Shown here: one piece after another, positions 43,007 through 51,967 of the stretch
How positions within the stretch are numbered: position 1 is the stretch's first letter
Layout: the number at the start of each line of letters is the position of its first letter
Assembly: GCA_965237875.1 (NCBI GenBank)
Contig: CBDEGP010000002.1
Coordinates: 1,364,001-1,428,000 of the forward strand
Direction: 5' to 3'
DNA from: DAOUJI01 sp965237875
GTDB lineage: Bacteria; Chloroflexota; Dehalococcoidia; Lucifugimonadales; JAGWBF01
DNA length: 64,000 bases
Notes under the pieces: model-generated
Seen by the model: the letters and a program-made list of their open reading frames with translations, nothing else
What the model was told of the DNA's origin: nothing
Database searches by the model: none
Translations under genes and position numbers: made by a program

Positions 43007-44188
43007 ATGGCTCTGAAAGTTTATCCGGTCCGGCAGGAAGAGAAGCTGGAGGCGCTCCTGGCGACCGTTGAAGAGGTGCGCCCGGTCCTCGAAGCCCACG
43101 CCGAAGAAGGGGAAGTCATCGGCACTCTCCCCCAGGCTTCCGTGGATGCCCTGTACGACGCGGGGCTGTTTTCCATAAAGTTGCCCACGGTGTTGGGTGG
43201 AGCGGAAGCCGACCCCGTGGTCCAGATGGAGATAATCGAGGCCATCACCCGCGTGGAGCCGTCGGCGGGTTGGTGCGTTATGATAGGCAGCTCCAGCGTG
43301 GGCCAGCCGGGGGCATATCTGCCGGACGACGCCATAGAGGCAGTGTTCCCCGGCGGGCGTCCGCCGCGCGTGGCGTCATCTTTAGCCCAGGGAGGCGCTG
43401 CCGAGCCGGTGGAAGGGGGATACAGGGTCACGGGGCAATGGTCCTTCGCCAGCGGCATCCGCCATTCCCACTGGGTGCGGGGCGGCGCCCTGGTGCCCGG
43501 CGACGAAAGCGAGGCCGAACGCCACATCGTATGCATGATGCCCACGGACCAGGTGAAGATACACGACAACTGGCACGTGATGGGGCTGCGTGGAACGGGA
43601 AGCTGCGATTTTTCCGTGAAGGACATCTTCGTCCCGGAGAATTTCACCTGGGACGTGTGGAATCCCCATATCTACAGGGGCGGGGCCCTTTACCGACTTG
43701 GCCGCCCGGGATTCGTGATTAACGAGCACTCCGCCTTCGCCCTGGGCTGCGCGCGCAAGGCCCTGGACATTGTGATGGACAAGGCGGCGGTAAGGCAGCG
43801 GGGCTACTACAGCCGGCCTCCTCTTTCGGAGCGTGGCGCCTTCCAGAGGGACCTGGGAGAGTGTGACCTGAAGCTGCGGGCCGCCAAGGCTCTGGCAAAA
43901 GAGGTCATGGCCGAGGGCTGGGAAGCGGCCTGCGCGGGTGAGACGCCCGGGCCGCGGCTGCAGTCTGCCATGAGGGCCACGTCCAGCTACGTCACCCAGG
44001 TTTCCGTGGACGTGGCGGAGACGGCCTTCCGGTACTCGGGAGGCGAGGCCATCTTCGACTCCGCACAGTTGCAGAGATGTCTGCGGGACGTATACGCCGG
44101 CGGCCAGCACCTCATGGTCAGCGAGCGGGCTGTGGAAAACCACGGCAGGTTCCTCCTTGGCCACCCCGACGCCAATCCCATGGGTTAG
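43007..44188 (+). CDS. Acyl-CoA-dehydrogenase-like flavoprotein
   Basis: 393 residues. It resembles the flavin-dependent group of the acyl-CoA dehydrogenase superfamily that includes HsaA-type monooxygenases. YDAGLFSIKLPTVLGGAEADPV lies near residue 46, YRVTGQWSFASGIRHSHWVRGG near 139, and MGLRGTGSCDFSVKDIFVPENF near 192. The catalytic Glu of acyl-CoA dehydrogenases is not obvious. Probably an oxygenase or hydroxylase acting with a separate flavin reductase; the substrate is unknown. GGGGAGGA precedes ATG 43007. A terminator follows at 44233. Confidence 0.85.
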   Translation: MALKVYPVRQEEKLEALLATVEEVRPVLEAHAEEGEVIGTLPQASVDALYDAGLFSIKLPTVLGGAEADPVVQMEIIEAITRVEPSAGWCVMIGSSSVGQPGAYLPDDAIEAVFPGGRPPRVASSLAQGGAAEPVEGGYRVTGQWSFASGIRHSHWVRGGALVPGDESEAERHIVCMMPTDQVKIHDNWHVMGLRGTGSCDFSVKDIFVPENFTWDVWNPHIYRGGALYRLGRPGFVINEHSAFALGCARKALDIVMDKAAVRQRGYYSRPPLSERGAFQRDLGECDLKLRAAKALAKEVMAEGWEAACAGETPGPRLQSAMRATSSYVTQVSVDVAETAFRYSGGEAIFDSAQLQRCLRDVYAGGQHLMVSERAVENHGRFLLGHPDANPMG

Positions 44189-44232
44189 GGCGCAACCTCC
44201 TTACCCCGGACCGCCAACCTCGTATTATTAAG

Positions 44233-44260
44233 ACAGCCCCCGATCTAGTTCGGGGGCTGT
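44233..44260 (+). terminator. Intrinsic terminator of the acyl-CoA-dehydrogenase-like gene
   Basis: ACAGCCCCCGA (44233-44243) and TCGGGGGCTGT (44250-44260) form a perfect 11-bp stem with a 6-nt loop, followed by TTC and a T-rich stretch. It is the clearest intrinsic terminator in the window and isolates the ApeA gene downstream. Confidence 0.8.
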
Positions 44261-44509
44261 TTCTACGTTTAAGGTTCGCGGTTGGCGAAAGACATGTAAG
44301 ACTTCGGTCGTCATGGCTAGTAGGGTTCAAGACAGCGCGTAGTGGGACGACCCCATTGGTGCGGGGTCTGCAACCCCTCCGTTCACGGTTCGATTCACGT
44401 GACGTGGGTTTCTTGTTCAACTCTCATACCCAGCACCATCCCCGTGCCCTCTCTGGGAAGGCCATTGCCTTCGGGTATCCCCTTTCTCCGTGCGTATTAG
44501 AATCCTTCC

Positions 44510-45925
44510 TTAAACCTCTAATCTTCGTCGAAGCCTGCGATTTCCTTGAATTATGGAGTCAATCGACAGGTCATCAAAGCCTAACTGACTCAAGAGATGC
44601 AACTGGAACAGGGCCTCTAACTTCTCATACAGTCCAAACATTTCATCTGGACCACTTGCTCTATCTTTGGTAGTGACGTCATCGTAATGAGTAAGGTAGT
44701 TTCTAGTGTCACACACTACGTTGACGAAAGCCTCGCGCTTGTCTTCGTCGCCGAACCATCGGTTAAATGGGTCCAGAAGTCTATTTATGCGGTTCCTGAA
44801 AGATAATTCATTGCGTAATCGGAGACCAAGCCACTGCCGTCTGTTTGGTGGGCAGTTTTGCATTACTGATTTGCGTAGGCTGGCAAACTCTTCCTCCTGC
44901 ATCTCTGTCTCGCCAGAACTCCTTCGATGAACCGTCTCAAGTGCTTGACAGAGCCAGAGGATCTTCGTGTCCAGAAATTGAGAAGGCTGTGCCCTCAAAG
45001 CAAAATAGAGATTGAACGCAGGTTCAAAGGTTTCGTAGTTCTCGAACCATTTGCCCATCATGTTGTCGAGTTGAATAGCGACCTGCGGATATCGAAAGAG
45101 GGTGTGGTGCAATCGTACGGTGGGTTTCTTTTCAGGCCACGGAGCGAATTGGCCGTATAACTTGACGGGTACTGGACGGTGCTCTCCCCCCGTTGTCTCC
45201 TGATCCAAGTATCCGGTCATTGACTGTATGGATACAGCCTCGTCCAATACGAGAGTCAAAAAATTGCATAGCTTGGATGCCACGGAAGTGAAATATTCAA
45301 TAGGACGCGGCTCTCTGAGATTTATCTGTACCTCTGCAGTCTGCTGAACCGCAGCTTCAGTGATAGGTACAGAAACGCTAGGAAAGGTCAAGCCAAACCT
45401 GAATCTTAGCTCAGCTTCGGTTGGAAGATGTACCGGGATGTCATCAGGAATGTGATAGCGGATCAAACCTCCTCCGCTTGCAGTGTTCGGTTCAATCTCG
45501 ATCCCAGATATCGAAAGCCAAGCGTCAAGCCCTTCTATCGTAAAGCTGAATTCCGAAAATAGCACCTCCTCCCCTTCACAATATTCGGCACCGACTAGCG
45601 CGAGTTCGGCTGAAACAGTTGATGTAGACACATGACCCGGAAGAGAGAATCGACTTTTCTGGTGGAGACACCTATCTAACGTTAGCCGACCACCCCGTTG
45701 TAGGATTCCTACTATGCGTGCTGGGTCTAGTGCTTCTTCTTCTTCGCTTGGCCTAGCTGATATACCAAGTCTTCTAGGCTTCACGAAAGGATCGCCAAAC
45801 TCTCCTGCCAAATCGACTGTGATTTCACCTGACTCGGAAATCTTGAGGACGCCCGACAATTTGGTGTCTGGTTGCTCAGGCAGCCAGAACAAACCTGTCG
45901 TTTCTATTGGTTCAGCGAGTCTCAT
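44510..45925 (-). CDS. ApeA-like HEPN anti-phage protein
   Basis: 471 residues from ATG 45925. The N-terminus matches the ApeA NTD1 domain (ETTGLFWLPEQPDTKLSGVL). The C-terminal half is a HEPN domain with the R-x4-H motif as RNYLTH near residue 408, the expected RNase active site. ApeA proteins act alone as abortive-infection defence by cutting RNA upon phage attack. The gene is clearly more AT-rich than its neighbours and has no toxin or antitoxin partner. It lies between a terminator and an intergenic relic, as expected for a defence gene inserted between housekeeping units. Confidence 0.8.
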   Translation of the reverse strand: MRLAEPIETTGLFWLPEQPDTKLSGVLKISESGEITVDLAGEFGDPFVKPRRLGISARPSEEEEALDPARIVGILQRGGRLTLDRCLHQKSRFSLPGHVSTSTVSAELALVGAEYCEGEEVLFSEFSFTIEGLDAWLSISGIEIEPNTASGGGLIRYHIPDDIPVHLPTEAELRFRFGLTFPSVSVPITEAAVQQTAEVQINLREPRPIEYFTSVASKLCNFLTLVLDEAVSIQSMTGYLDQETTGGEHRPVPVKLYGQFAPWPEKKPTVRLHHTLFRYPQVAIQLDNMMGKWFENYETFEPAFNLYFALRAQPSQFLDTKILWLCQALETVHRRSSGETEMQEEEFASLRKSVMQNCPPNRRQWLGLRLRNELSFRNRINRLLDPFNRWFGDEDKREAFVNVVCDTRNYLTHYDDVTTKDRASGPDEMFGLYEKLEALFQLHLLSQLGFDDLSIDSIIQGNRRLRRRLEV

Positions 45926-46040
45926 GAAGAGCCTTCAAGTTTGGAGCAGTTTAGAACTGTAACACCAATAGTGTCCAGCGCGGCATTAGACATTCGATCC
46001 GAGGAGGATTGAAGGCCGGGTCCGCTGGCCGTCGACCGGT

Positions 46041-46226
46041 TCAAGGCTTTTCAAGCAGCCTCAGGATTTTACTAACGGTGTCGTTAGGGTATTCGAGAAG
46101 GTGAAGTCCTCGTGGTATACCTTGGCGCAAAAGTTCCCATTAAGGCGCGCGTAGTTCCTCTATCCGGTTGACTAGGTCGAGGAACCGCAGTAAGTCAACC
46201 TTAGTTTCAGAAGCTGGACTGGCCAT
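46041..46226 (-). pseudogene. Small gene relic interrupted by one in-frame stop
   Basis: On the minus strand ATG 46226 opens SETKVDLLRFLDLVNRIEEL and meets TAA at 46140-46142. The same frame then continues WELLRQGIPRGLHLLEYPND and TVSKILRLLEKP to TGA at 46041-46043. The parts are protein-like and in one frame, so a single stop mutation seems to have cut a protein of about 60 residues. No family recognised. Confidence 0.4.
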
Positions 46227-46296
46227 CTGTATGAGGCCCGTCGCCTGATCCTGCCTGGCGACTGGATTCGGAAACTGAACCGCTGGAGCCCCGAGT

Positions 46297-46647
46297 TTAG
46301 GACTTTATCTCCACGCTGCCAAAGAGACACAACCCGGTTAGAGTGAGCTGTCCGGCGGGTGAGGTTGGGGCGACGCGTTTGGCTGCGACGCTGCCGACGA
46401 CAGCCCTGGTTTGGATGTTTACAGCCCAGTCTTCAGGGACTAGAAGCCTTACGCTGCCCATGGTGGTTATGATGTTGATTGTCGCTCCCTCATCTGCAAT
46501 GGCCGCGCTGCCCAAGTCTATGTCGCTGCTGCCGACTACAACATCAACCTGACCGCCCCGAAACTGCTGACCTGCGATCTGGTTTTCACTGCTGCCAAAG
46601 AAACTGGTTATTCTTATTTTGGCGTCAGCAACCGCGTGTCTTGCCAT
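46297..46647 (-). CDS. LiaF-like C-terminal domain protein (DUF2154 type)
   Basis: 116 residues from ATG 46647. Pattern of the cell-wall-active antibiotic response domain: FFGSSENQIAGQQFRGGQVDVVVGSSDIDLGSAAI, then LLVPEDWAVNIQTRAVVGSV and LCLFGSVEI. It has no membrane helices, unlike four-helix YvqF/LiaF. Regulatory or sensor function is plausible in other species; here it stands alone. It lies 62 bp downstream of the aconitase stop on the same strand. Confidence 0.75.
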   Translation of the reverse strand: MARHAVADAKIRITSFFGSSENQIAGQQFRGGQVDVVVGSSDIDLGSAAIADEGATINIITTMGSVRLLVPEDWAVNIQTRAVVGSVAAKRVAPTSPAGQLTLTGLCLFGSVEIKS

Positions 46648-46709
46648 CTCGTAAGATTTCCTCCTGTTGGTATGACCGTATCAAAGACTTTCCGTACAGT
46701 CGGGGCGGG

Positions 46710-48986
46710 TCAGCCCCCACGGAGCAGGTTCAGCGCCGCGCCGGCTTTGAACCATTCGATTTGGGTTGGGTTCATGGTGTGGCGGAGGTCCAGGTCCTCG
46801 GACGAGCCGTCGGCGTGGTGCAGCCGGGCCGCAACGGGCTTGCCGGGGGCCAAGTCCTTCAAACTCAGCAGGCTGACGCGGTCGGCTTCCTGCACCTTGT
46901 CATAGTCGGCGGCGTCCTCGAAGGTTAGAGGCAGCAGCCCCTGCTTCTTCAGGTTGGTCTCATGGATGCGGGCGAAGGAGCGGGTGATGATGGCGGCGGC
47001 TCCCAGCAGCCTCGGAGACATCGCAGCATGTTCCCGGCTGCTTCCCTCGCCGTAGTTGTAGTCCCCCACGGCCACCCAGCGCTTGCCCTGGGCCTTGTAG
47101 TGGCGGGCGATCTGGGGTATGGGCTGGCCGGTCTCTCCCGTGAGCTGGTTGAGGCCCTCTCCCGACTTGTCGGTGTAGGAGTTGGCGGCCCCCAGGAACA
47201 TGTTGTCGCTCAGGTTGTCCAGGTGGCCCCGGAACCTGAGCCACGGCCCGGCTGGGGAGATATGGTCGGTGGTGCATTTCCCTTTGGCCTTTAGCAGGAC
47301 GGGCAGCTCCAAAAAGTCCTCGCCGTCCCAGGGTGCGAATGGCTCCAGGGCCTGGAGACGGTTGCTGGCGGGGTCTACGTGGATCTCCACCGAGTCTCCG
47401 TCTTCATCGGGTTCTACGTACACGTCCGTTGCTTGCACAAAGCCTCCGGCGGGTATCTCAGGGGCCGACTGGGGCGGGTCCAGCTTGAAAGCAACGCCGG
47501 ACGGAGCGGTTATTTCATCCGTAAGGGGATTGAACGAGAGGCTGCCGGCCAGGGAGTAGGCGATGACTATCTCAGGGCTGGTGATGAAAGCGGCGGTGTC
47601 GGGCCTGCCGTCATTCCTGCGGGGGAAGTTGCGGTTGAAGGACGTGACGATGGTGTTGGGCTGGCCGTCGGCTACGTCATCCCTCTTCCACTGGCCTATG
47701 CAGGGTCCGCATGCGTTGGCCAGCACGGTTGCGCCGATGTCGCCCAGGGACTGCATCTGACCGTCTCGCTCGATGGTGGCCCGTATCTGCTCGGAGCCCG
47801 GAGTCACCAGCAGGGGAATGTTCACCGAAAACCCCCTGGCTTTGGCCTGCTCGGCCACGTCGGCGGCCCGGGACATGTCCTCGTAAGACGAGTTGGTGCA
47901 GCTTCCGATCAGACAGTCGGATATCCGGTCTACGTAGCCCTTCTCCTCGACCTCTTTGGCCATCTGGGATATGGGCCGGGCAAGGTCCGGGGTGTGGGGT
48001 CCCACCACCTGGGGTTCCAAGCTGGAAAGGTCGATCTCCACCACCCTCTGATAATGCTTGTCCGGGTCCTGCGCTGCCTCTTCATCAGCGGCCAGCAGGC
48101 CGCTGTTCGCCTCGGCAAGGTCGGCCAACGCTCCGCGCTGGGTGGCCCTGAGATAGGTGGCCATCCGGTTGTCGAACGGGAACACGGAGCAGGTTGCGCC
48201 CAGCTCAGCGCCCATGTTGGTGATGGTGGCCTTGCCGGTGCAGCTGATGGACTCGGAGCCGGGTCCAAAGTACTCGATGATGGCGTTGGTGCCTCCGGAG
48301 ACTGTGAGAACCCCGGCCAGGTACAGGATGATGTCTTTGGGCGCCGTCCATCCGCTCAGCTCCCCCGTGAGGCGGACTCCGATGGACGTGGGGTATTTGA
48401 GTTCCCAGGGCAGCCCCGCCATCACGTCTGCGCCGTCGGCTCCCCCCACTCCTATGGCCAACATCCCCAGACCGCCGGCGTTGGGGGTGTGGGAGTCGGT
48501 GCCTATCATCAACCCGCCCGGGAAGGCGTAGTTCTCCAGGACGACCTGGTGGATGATGCCCGCGCCGGGCTTCCAGAAACCCATTCCGTACTTGCGGGCG
48601 GAGGACTCCAGGAAGTTGTAGACCTCCCTGTTCTCGTTGAGGGCGTCGATGGTGTCCGCGCGGCCCTCGACCCGCGCCTGGATCAGGTGGTCACAATGTA
48701 TGGTTGTGGGCACGGCGACCCTTTTCCGTCCGGCTTGCATGAACTGGAGCACGGCCATCTGGCCCGTCACGTCCTGGTGTGCGACGCGGTCGGGCCGGAG
48801 CATGAGGTAGCTGTCTCCGGACGCCAGCTCCTGGCTCTCGGGGTCGTCCAGGTGGCCCAAGAGTATCTTCTCGGCCAGATTGAGGGGCCGTCCCAGCTTC
48901 CGCCGGGCCACGGCCAGGTTGGCTTCAACCTTCTTGTATGCAGTCTCGACGAATTCGGGAGTGGAGTCTATAACATTGGCGGTCAT
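46710..48986 (-). CDS. acn: Aconitate hydratase (mitochondrial type)
   Basis: 758 residues from ATG 48986 (GGAGGCCG upstream). Aconitase domains in order: LTAVGA-type start replaced by MIGTDSHTPNAGGLGMLAIGVGG near residue 158; three Fe-S Cys in IGSCTNSSYEDM and ANACGPCIGQW; and a C-terminal swivel domain with DYNYGEGSSREHAA. It isomerises citrate and isocitrate in the TCA cycle. The mitochondrial ACO2 type is common in Chloroflexota. It is preceded by an Lrp/AsnC regulator on the same strand, a likely controller. Confidence 0.95.
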   Translation of the reverse strand: MTANVIDSTPEFVETAYKKVEANLAVARRKLGRPLNLAEKILLGHLDDPESQELASGDSYLMLRPDRVAHQDVTGQMAVLQFMQAGRKRVAVPTTIHCDHLIQARVEGRADTIDALNENREVYNFLESSARKYGMGFWKPGAGIIHQVVLENYAFPGGLMIGTDSHTPNAGGLGMLAIGVGGADGADVMAGLPWELKYPTSIGVRLTGELSGWTAPKDIILYLAGVLTVSGGTNAIIEYFGPGSESISCTGKATITNMGAELGATCSVFPFDNRMATYLRATQRGALADLAEANSGLLAADEEAAQDPDKHYQRVVEIDLSSLEPQVVGPHTPDLARPISQMAKEVEEKGYVDRISDCLIGSCTNSSYEDMSRAADVAEQAKARGFSVNIPLLVTPGSEQIRATIERDGQMQSLGDIGATVLANACGPCIGQWKRDDVADGQPNTIVTSFNRNFPRRNDGRPDTAAFITSPEIVIAYSLAGSLSFNPLTDEITAPSGVAFKLDPPQSAPEIPAGGFVQATDVYVEPDEDGDSVEIHVDPASNRLQALEPFAPWDGEDFLELPVLLKAKGKCTTDHISPAGPWLRFRGHLDNLSDNMFLGAANSYTDKSGEGLNQLTGETGQPIPQIARHYKAQGKRWVAVGDYNYGEGSSREHAAMSPRLLGAAAIITRSFARIHETNLKKQGLLPLTFEDAADYDKVQEADRVSLLSLKDLAPGKPVAARLHHADGSSEDLDLRHTMNPTQIEWFKAGAALNLLRGG

Positions 48987-49045
48987 GCTGCGGCCTCCGT
49001 GCATAGAATGGGTTTGGTCGTAGGCTTATTAGGGTCCCGATTTCA

Positions 49046-49486
49046 TTAAAGGATCAGTCCATAGGTGCGTTTTTTGATGGCCAGGTTGACAAAAGTCTCG
49101 GTCCGGGTGATGCCTGATATGACGCCTATCTTTCCCCGGATGAAGTTGCCCAGCTGCTCGGTGGACTCGACTCCCACCCAGGCGAATATGTCCCATGCCC
49201 CTGTTGTTATGGCCACGTAGTGGGCCTCGTCCAGCAATGATATCGAATCGGCCACGTCGTCCACCCGGCCAGGGGATGTCTGCACTCCTATGAGGGCTGC
49301 AATAGCGTAACCCATTTCCTCCAAGTTCGGCACTGCTATCACTTTGACTACTTCGTCTTGCATGAGGCGACGCAGCCTGCGTCGCACCGTGCCCTCGCTG
49401 ACCCCCACGTCTCGGGCTATCTTGGCGTTCGAGGCGCGCCCGTCAGCCTGAAGGAGATTGATGATTCTGCTGTCCAATTCATCCAT
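49046..49486 (-). CDS. Lrp/AsnC family transcriptional regulator
   Basis: 146 residues. The winged HTH is at the N-terminus (LDSRIINLLQADGRASNAKIARDVGVSEGTVRRRLRRL), then an RAM domain (ALIGVQTSPGRVDDVADSISLLDEAHYVAITTGAWDIFAWVGV). Ligand binding is probably an amino acid. It has its own promoter just upstream, with an overlapping palindrome that suggests autoregulation. The aconitase gene follows 59 bp after it on the same strand. Confidence 0.9.
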   Translation of the reverse strand: MDELDSRIINLLQADGRASNAKIARDVGVSEGTVRRRLRRLMQDEVVKVIAVPNLEEMGYAIAALIGVQTSPGRVDDVADSISLLDEAHYVAITTGAWDIFAWVGVESTEQLGNFIRGKIGVISGITRTETFVNLAIKKRTYGLIL

Positions 49487-49519
49487 AATCGTCGCTCCGG
49501 AATAGAGTTACGGGGAAAC

Positions 49520-49548
49520 ATGATAGGGTAGAGCAGTAATCAAGTCAA
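49520..49548 (-). promoter_or_regulatory. Promoter of the Lrp-type regulator with overlapping palindrome
   Basis: Minus-strand TTGACT (49548-49543), 17-bp spacer, TATCAT (49525-49520), about 34 bp before ATG 49486. TCAAG-TCAATG-CTTGA (49540-49555) is a palindrome covering the -35 box, the right geometry for repression by the regulator's own product. Confidence 0.65.
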
Positions 49549-49604
49549 TGCTTGACCTTTTTCGGCGCCTACTAAGAGAAAAACATCGCTTTCATTCACG
49601 AATC

Positions 49605-49649
49605 AAACGTTCCTCGGACTTTCGGCGCCTTGCCGTCCGCCTGTGGTTC
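49605..49649 (+). repeat. 45-bp direct repeat, left copy
   Basis: AAACGTTCCTCGG... through ...CCTGTGGTTC is identical at all 45 positions to 51968-52012. The first differing bases lie on both sides (c/t before, g/t after). An 11-bp piece (TTTCGGCGCCT) also occurs alone at 49560-49570. It bounds a 2.36-kb cassette with the restriction-modification genes. Confidence 0.9.
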
Positions 49650-50070
49650 GCCCATTGGCGTTCCCCCTCCAAAGGCTAAGGAAGTGTGGGATGTCCACTA
49701 CGGACAGCTCAGTGAACGTGCCGCACACCCTCGATTTAAGAGTATGCAAGGACTTATTTCAATCGATCCAGACGGTGAGATAACCCTGCGTCCAGACGCC
49801 CATTACGATCAGATGGAGACGAACTATGTACTATATTTCGTCCTCCGGGAAACTGCGAAAGTGATGAGTACACTTACGACAGTCACATATCAGGTAGGAA
49901 CCGACGGGACTATTGGCTCTAAAGAGAGCAGTTGGCTTGCTGGCGCCAAGCCGGTGTTCGATGAAGTTAGATCGCTCTTGAAACAGTTGGACGAATGGGC
50001 CGCCGACCAGTTTGGAGAAATCTGCGAAAGCCTTGAACAATCACACAGATCAGCCGCCGTCTTCTCATAG
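49630..50070 (+). CDS. Hypothetical protein in the R-M cassette
   Basis: 146 residues from TTG 49630, a start that lies inside the left repeat and has no clear ribosome binding site. The C-terminal 90 residues look protein-like (VLYFVLRETAKVMSTLTTVTYQVGTDGT ... KQLDEWAADQFGEICESL). The N-terminus looks artificial, and the ATG near 49744 may be nearer the truth. No family recognised. Could be a truncated passenger or a small cassette gene. The gap 50071-50344 after it has no supportable gene. Confidence 0.4.
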   Translation: MPSACGSPIGVPPPKAKEVWDVHYGQLSERAAHPRFKSMQGLISIDPDGEITLRPDAHYDQMETNYVLYFVLRETAKVMSTLTTVTYQVGTDGTIGSKESSWLAGAKPVFDEVRSLLKQLDEWAADQFGEICESLEQSHRSAAVFS

Positions 50071-50344
50071 GTATACCTGAAAGGCGACTCGCCTTTAGGA
50101 CGCATAGTTCCATCTCGGTGGTGAATGTGAAGTGTGGTCCAAAGTGTTCGTATTATCTATCTTCGATGGCTGATTATGGTGTCAGACAACGCTTGACAAC
50201 AACTAATGGCGGTTACTAACCTAATAAATCGTTGCACCCAATGGGCAGGCGCTTGGCTCTATACGTTACTGAGTCCAATGCAGCTGACCAAATGTGTTTA
50301 GGGCCCAGAGCTGGCAGGGAAGACGTTGTGAGGGAGTTGGCGGT

Positions 50345-51289
50345 ATGACGGCTATCTGGCTAAACAACGGCATCCAGGTGGCTGTGGATTGCATCCTTAC
50401 TGGCGACGCGAGACAATGCCTAGCTGAACTTCCCGAAGCCAGCATTGACCTCAGCTTTTGGTCCCCTCCCTACTATGTTGGAAAGTCCTACGAACGGGAT
50501 TTGACTTTCGAGGACTGGTGCAACCTCCTTCGCGACGTTATCCATTGCCACACCCGAATCGTCAAGCCGGGCGGGTTCCTGGCCGTCAATATCGGCGATA
50601 TTCTCTGCTTCAACGACGACGCCATCCCGAAGTTTCAAGCGGACAACGTACGACGCAAGAAGGTCCCCGTTACCAAGGACGAGATACTCGCCGTTAAAAG
50701 AGAACGCCCTAACGACACTAGACACGAACTTGCTGCATTGTTGGGGTGCAGCGAACAGACCATCCAACGCCGTCTCGAAGACAACAACGTGCGGGGCGGC
50801 AAGCAAGCTACAGCAACAAAGGTTCTCCTGACGGGTTGCATGGTGTCAGATTGGGCCGAGGACGCAGGCTTCTATCTCTACGATCAACGTATCTGGCACA
50901 AAGACCCATGTTGGGCAAATAGCAGATGGCACTCGAATTCCTATCGAGCTGTTGACGAGTTTGAGCATGTATATGTCTTCTGGCGTCCAGGAATTACTGA
51001 GTACGACCGTAACCGCTTGGATGCGGCTGAGTGGTCCGATTGGGGTTCAAGGGGTGTATGGAACATTCGGTCAGTAAAACGCAACGACCGTCACGAAGCC
51101 GAGTTCCCTGAGGAATTGGCCCGGAGGGTGATTCGGTTGTTTTCTCCCCCTGGCGGGGTGGTGCTTGATCCTTTTGTGGGAACCGGCACGACCACAGTGG
51201 TTGCCAAGCGCCTTGGCAGACGATGGATAGGCATAGATGTGGACCCCCATAATACCATCATCGCTCAAAGGCGTACCAATGACGCTTGA
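50345..51289 (+). CDS. N4-cytosine-type DNA methyltransferase
   Basis: 314 residues from ATG 50345 (GGGAG upstream). The catalytic motif SPPY at 40-43 points to m4C or the related beta class, and DPFVGTGTT at 275-283 is the SAM motif; motif IV before motif I is the beta order. Residues 111-150 contain a helix-turn-helix-like insert (RHELAALLGCSEQTIQRRLEDN) within the target-recognition region. The 3' end overlaps the endonuclease start by 11 bp. It should protect the site cut by the SfiI-like partner. Confidence 0.85.
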   Translation: MTAIWLNNGIQVAVDCILTGDARQCLAELPEASIDLSFWSPPYYVGKSYERDLTFEDWCNLLRDVIHCHTRIVKPGGFLAVNIGDILCFNDDAIPKFQADNVRRKKVPVTKDEILAVKRERPNDTRHELAALLGCSEQTIQRRLEDNNVRGGKQATATKVLLTGCMVSDWAEDAGFYLYDQRIWHKDPCWANSRWHSNSYRAVDEFEHVYVFWRPGITEYDRNRLDAAEWSDWGSRGVWNIRSVKRNDRHEAEFPEELARRVIRLFSPPGGVVLDPFVGTGTTTVVAKRLGRRWIGIDVDPHNTIIAQRRTNDA

Positions 51290-51941
51290 TGAACTGGAAC
51301 GTCTCGAGCAAACGACTTTTTCGATGATCGTGCAAGCGCTAACCGATTACCGTGATCAGGCGGCGACTATCTTTCGCGAAGAAACCGACTTACCCCAAGA
51401 CATCGCCGAAGATGTGACACGGGAAGCCCTAGAAACGATGGGTGTTCCCAGGTTGAATGAGAGACTTTACGGCAAGGTAGATGTTAAGAAGGCCATCTAC
51501 GTCTTCCTCCCAGAAGCTCAACCGGTCGCTCTCATGCTCGACTCCAAGGCGGAAAAAGCGAATGGAGACCGAACGGCGACGATCCAGATGTCGCAAACGT
51601 CCATGGTGGTCAAAATGTTGCGCTCTGGCAAAACGATAGATGAACCAGGCAAACTGGAGAAAGTCATAACGCGTGGGAACCGATCACTCTATGTGGTCAC
51701 GGCAATCGCCAAATACACATACGAGGAAACGGGCGAGTCCCAGGAACTCAAACGCATCATTGTTGCGTGCATTCCCAATGGAAAATTGCAAGAGCGCTAC
51801 AACCCAGACGCCAACGACAGTATATGGCTCGCTGGACGCAATGCTCCGACACTAGGCGAGGATTTCAGAGTTAGGCTTAGCTATGGACGTTTACGCGAAA
51901 AGGCTTCCTGGCGGGTTCACGAGATACACACGCTACAGTAG
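51279..51941 (+). CDS. SfiI-like type II restriction endonuclease
   Basis: 220 residues from ATG 51279. It matches SfiI in order: LDELERLEQTTFSMIVQALT at the N-terminus, the active-site strand LMLDSK (D-x-K) near residue 86, the QMSQTSM block, RIIVACIPNGKLQERYNPD near 165, AGRNAPTLGE, and WRVHEIH at the end. SfiI is a tetrameric enzyme that cuts two GGCCNNNNNGGCC sites at once; this protein is about 50 residues shorter. The recognised site may differ. The start is inside the methylase gene, so the pair is translationally coupled. Confidence 0.75.
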   Translation: MTLDELERLEQTTFSMIVQALTDYRDQAATIFREETDLPQDIAEDVTREALETMGVPRLNERLYGKVDVKKAIYVFLPEAQPVALMLDSKAEKANGDRTATIQMSQTSMVVKMLRSGKTIDEPGKLEKVITRGNRSLYVVTAIAKYTYEETGESQELKRIIVACIPNGKLQERYNPDANDSIWLAGRNAPTLGEDFRVRLSYGRLREKASWRVHEIHTLQ

Positions 51942-51967
51942 CGTCCATGAGCACGTCGGCGCTCCTT

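Noticed and set aside
44311..44402. tRNA-like sequence with GGTTCGATTC and a GGGG-loop-CCCC arm
   Set aside because: The putative T arm does not pair (CACGG with CACGT) and no acceptor stem fits. It may be a chance match or a dead tRNA fragment.
47379..49049. 556-codon open frame on the plus strand through aconitase
   Set aside because: It is the antisense of a clear aconitase gene in GC-rich sequence and has no motif of its own.
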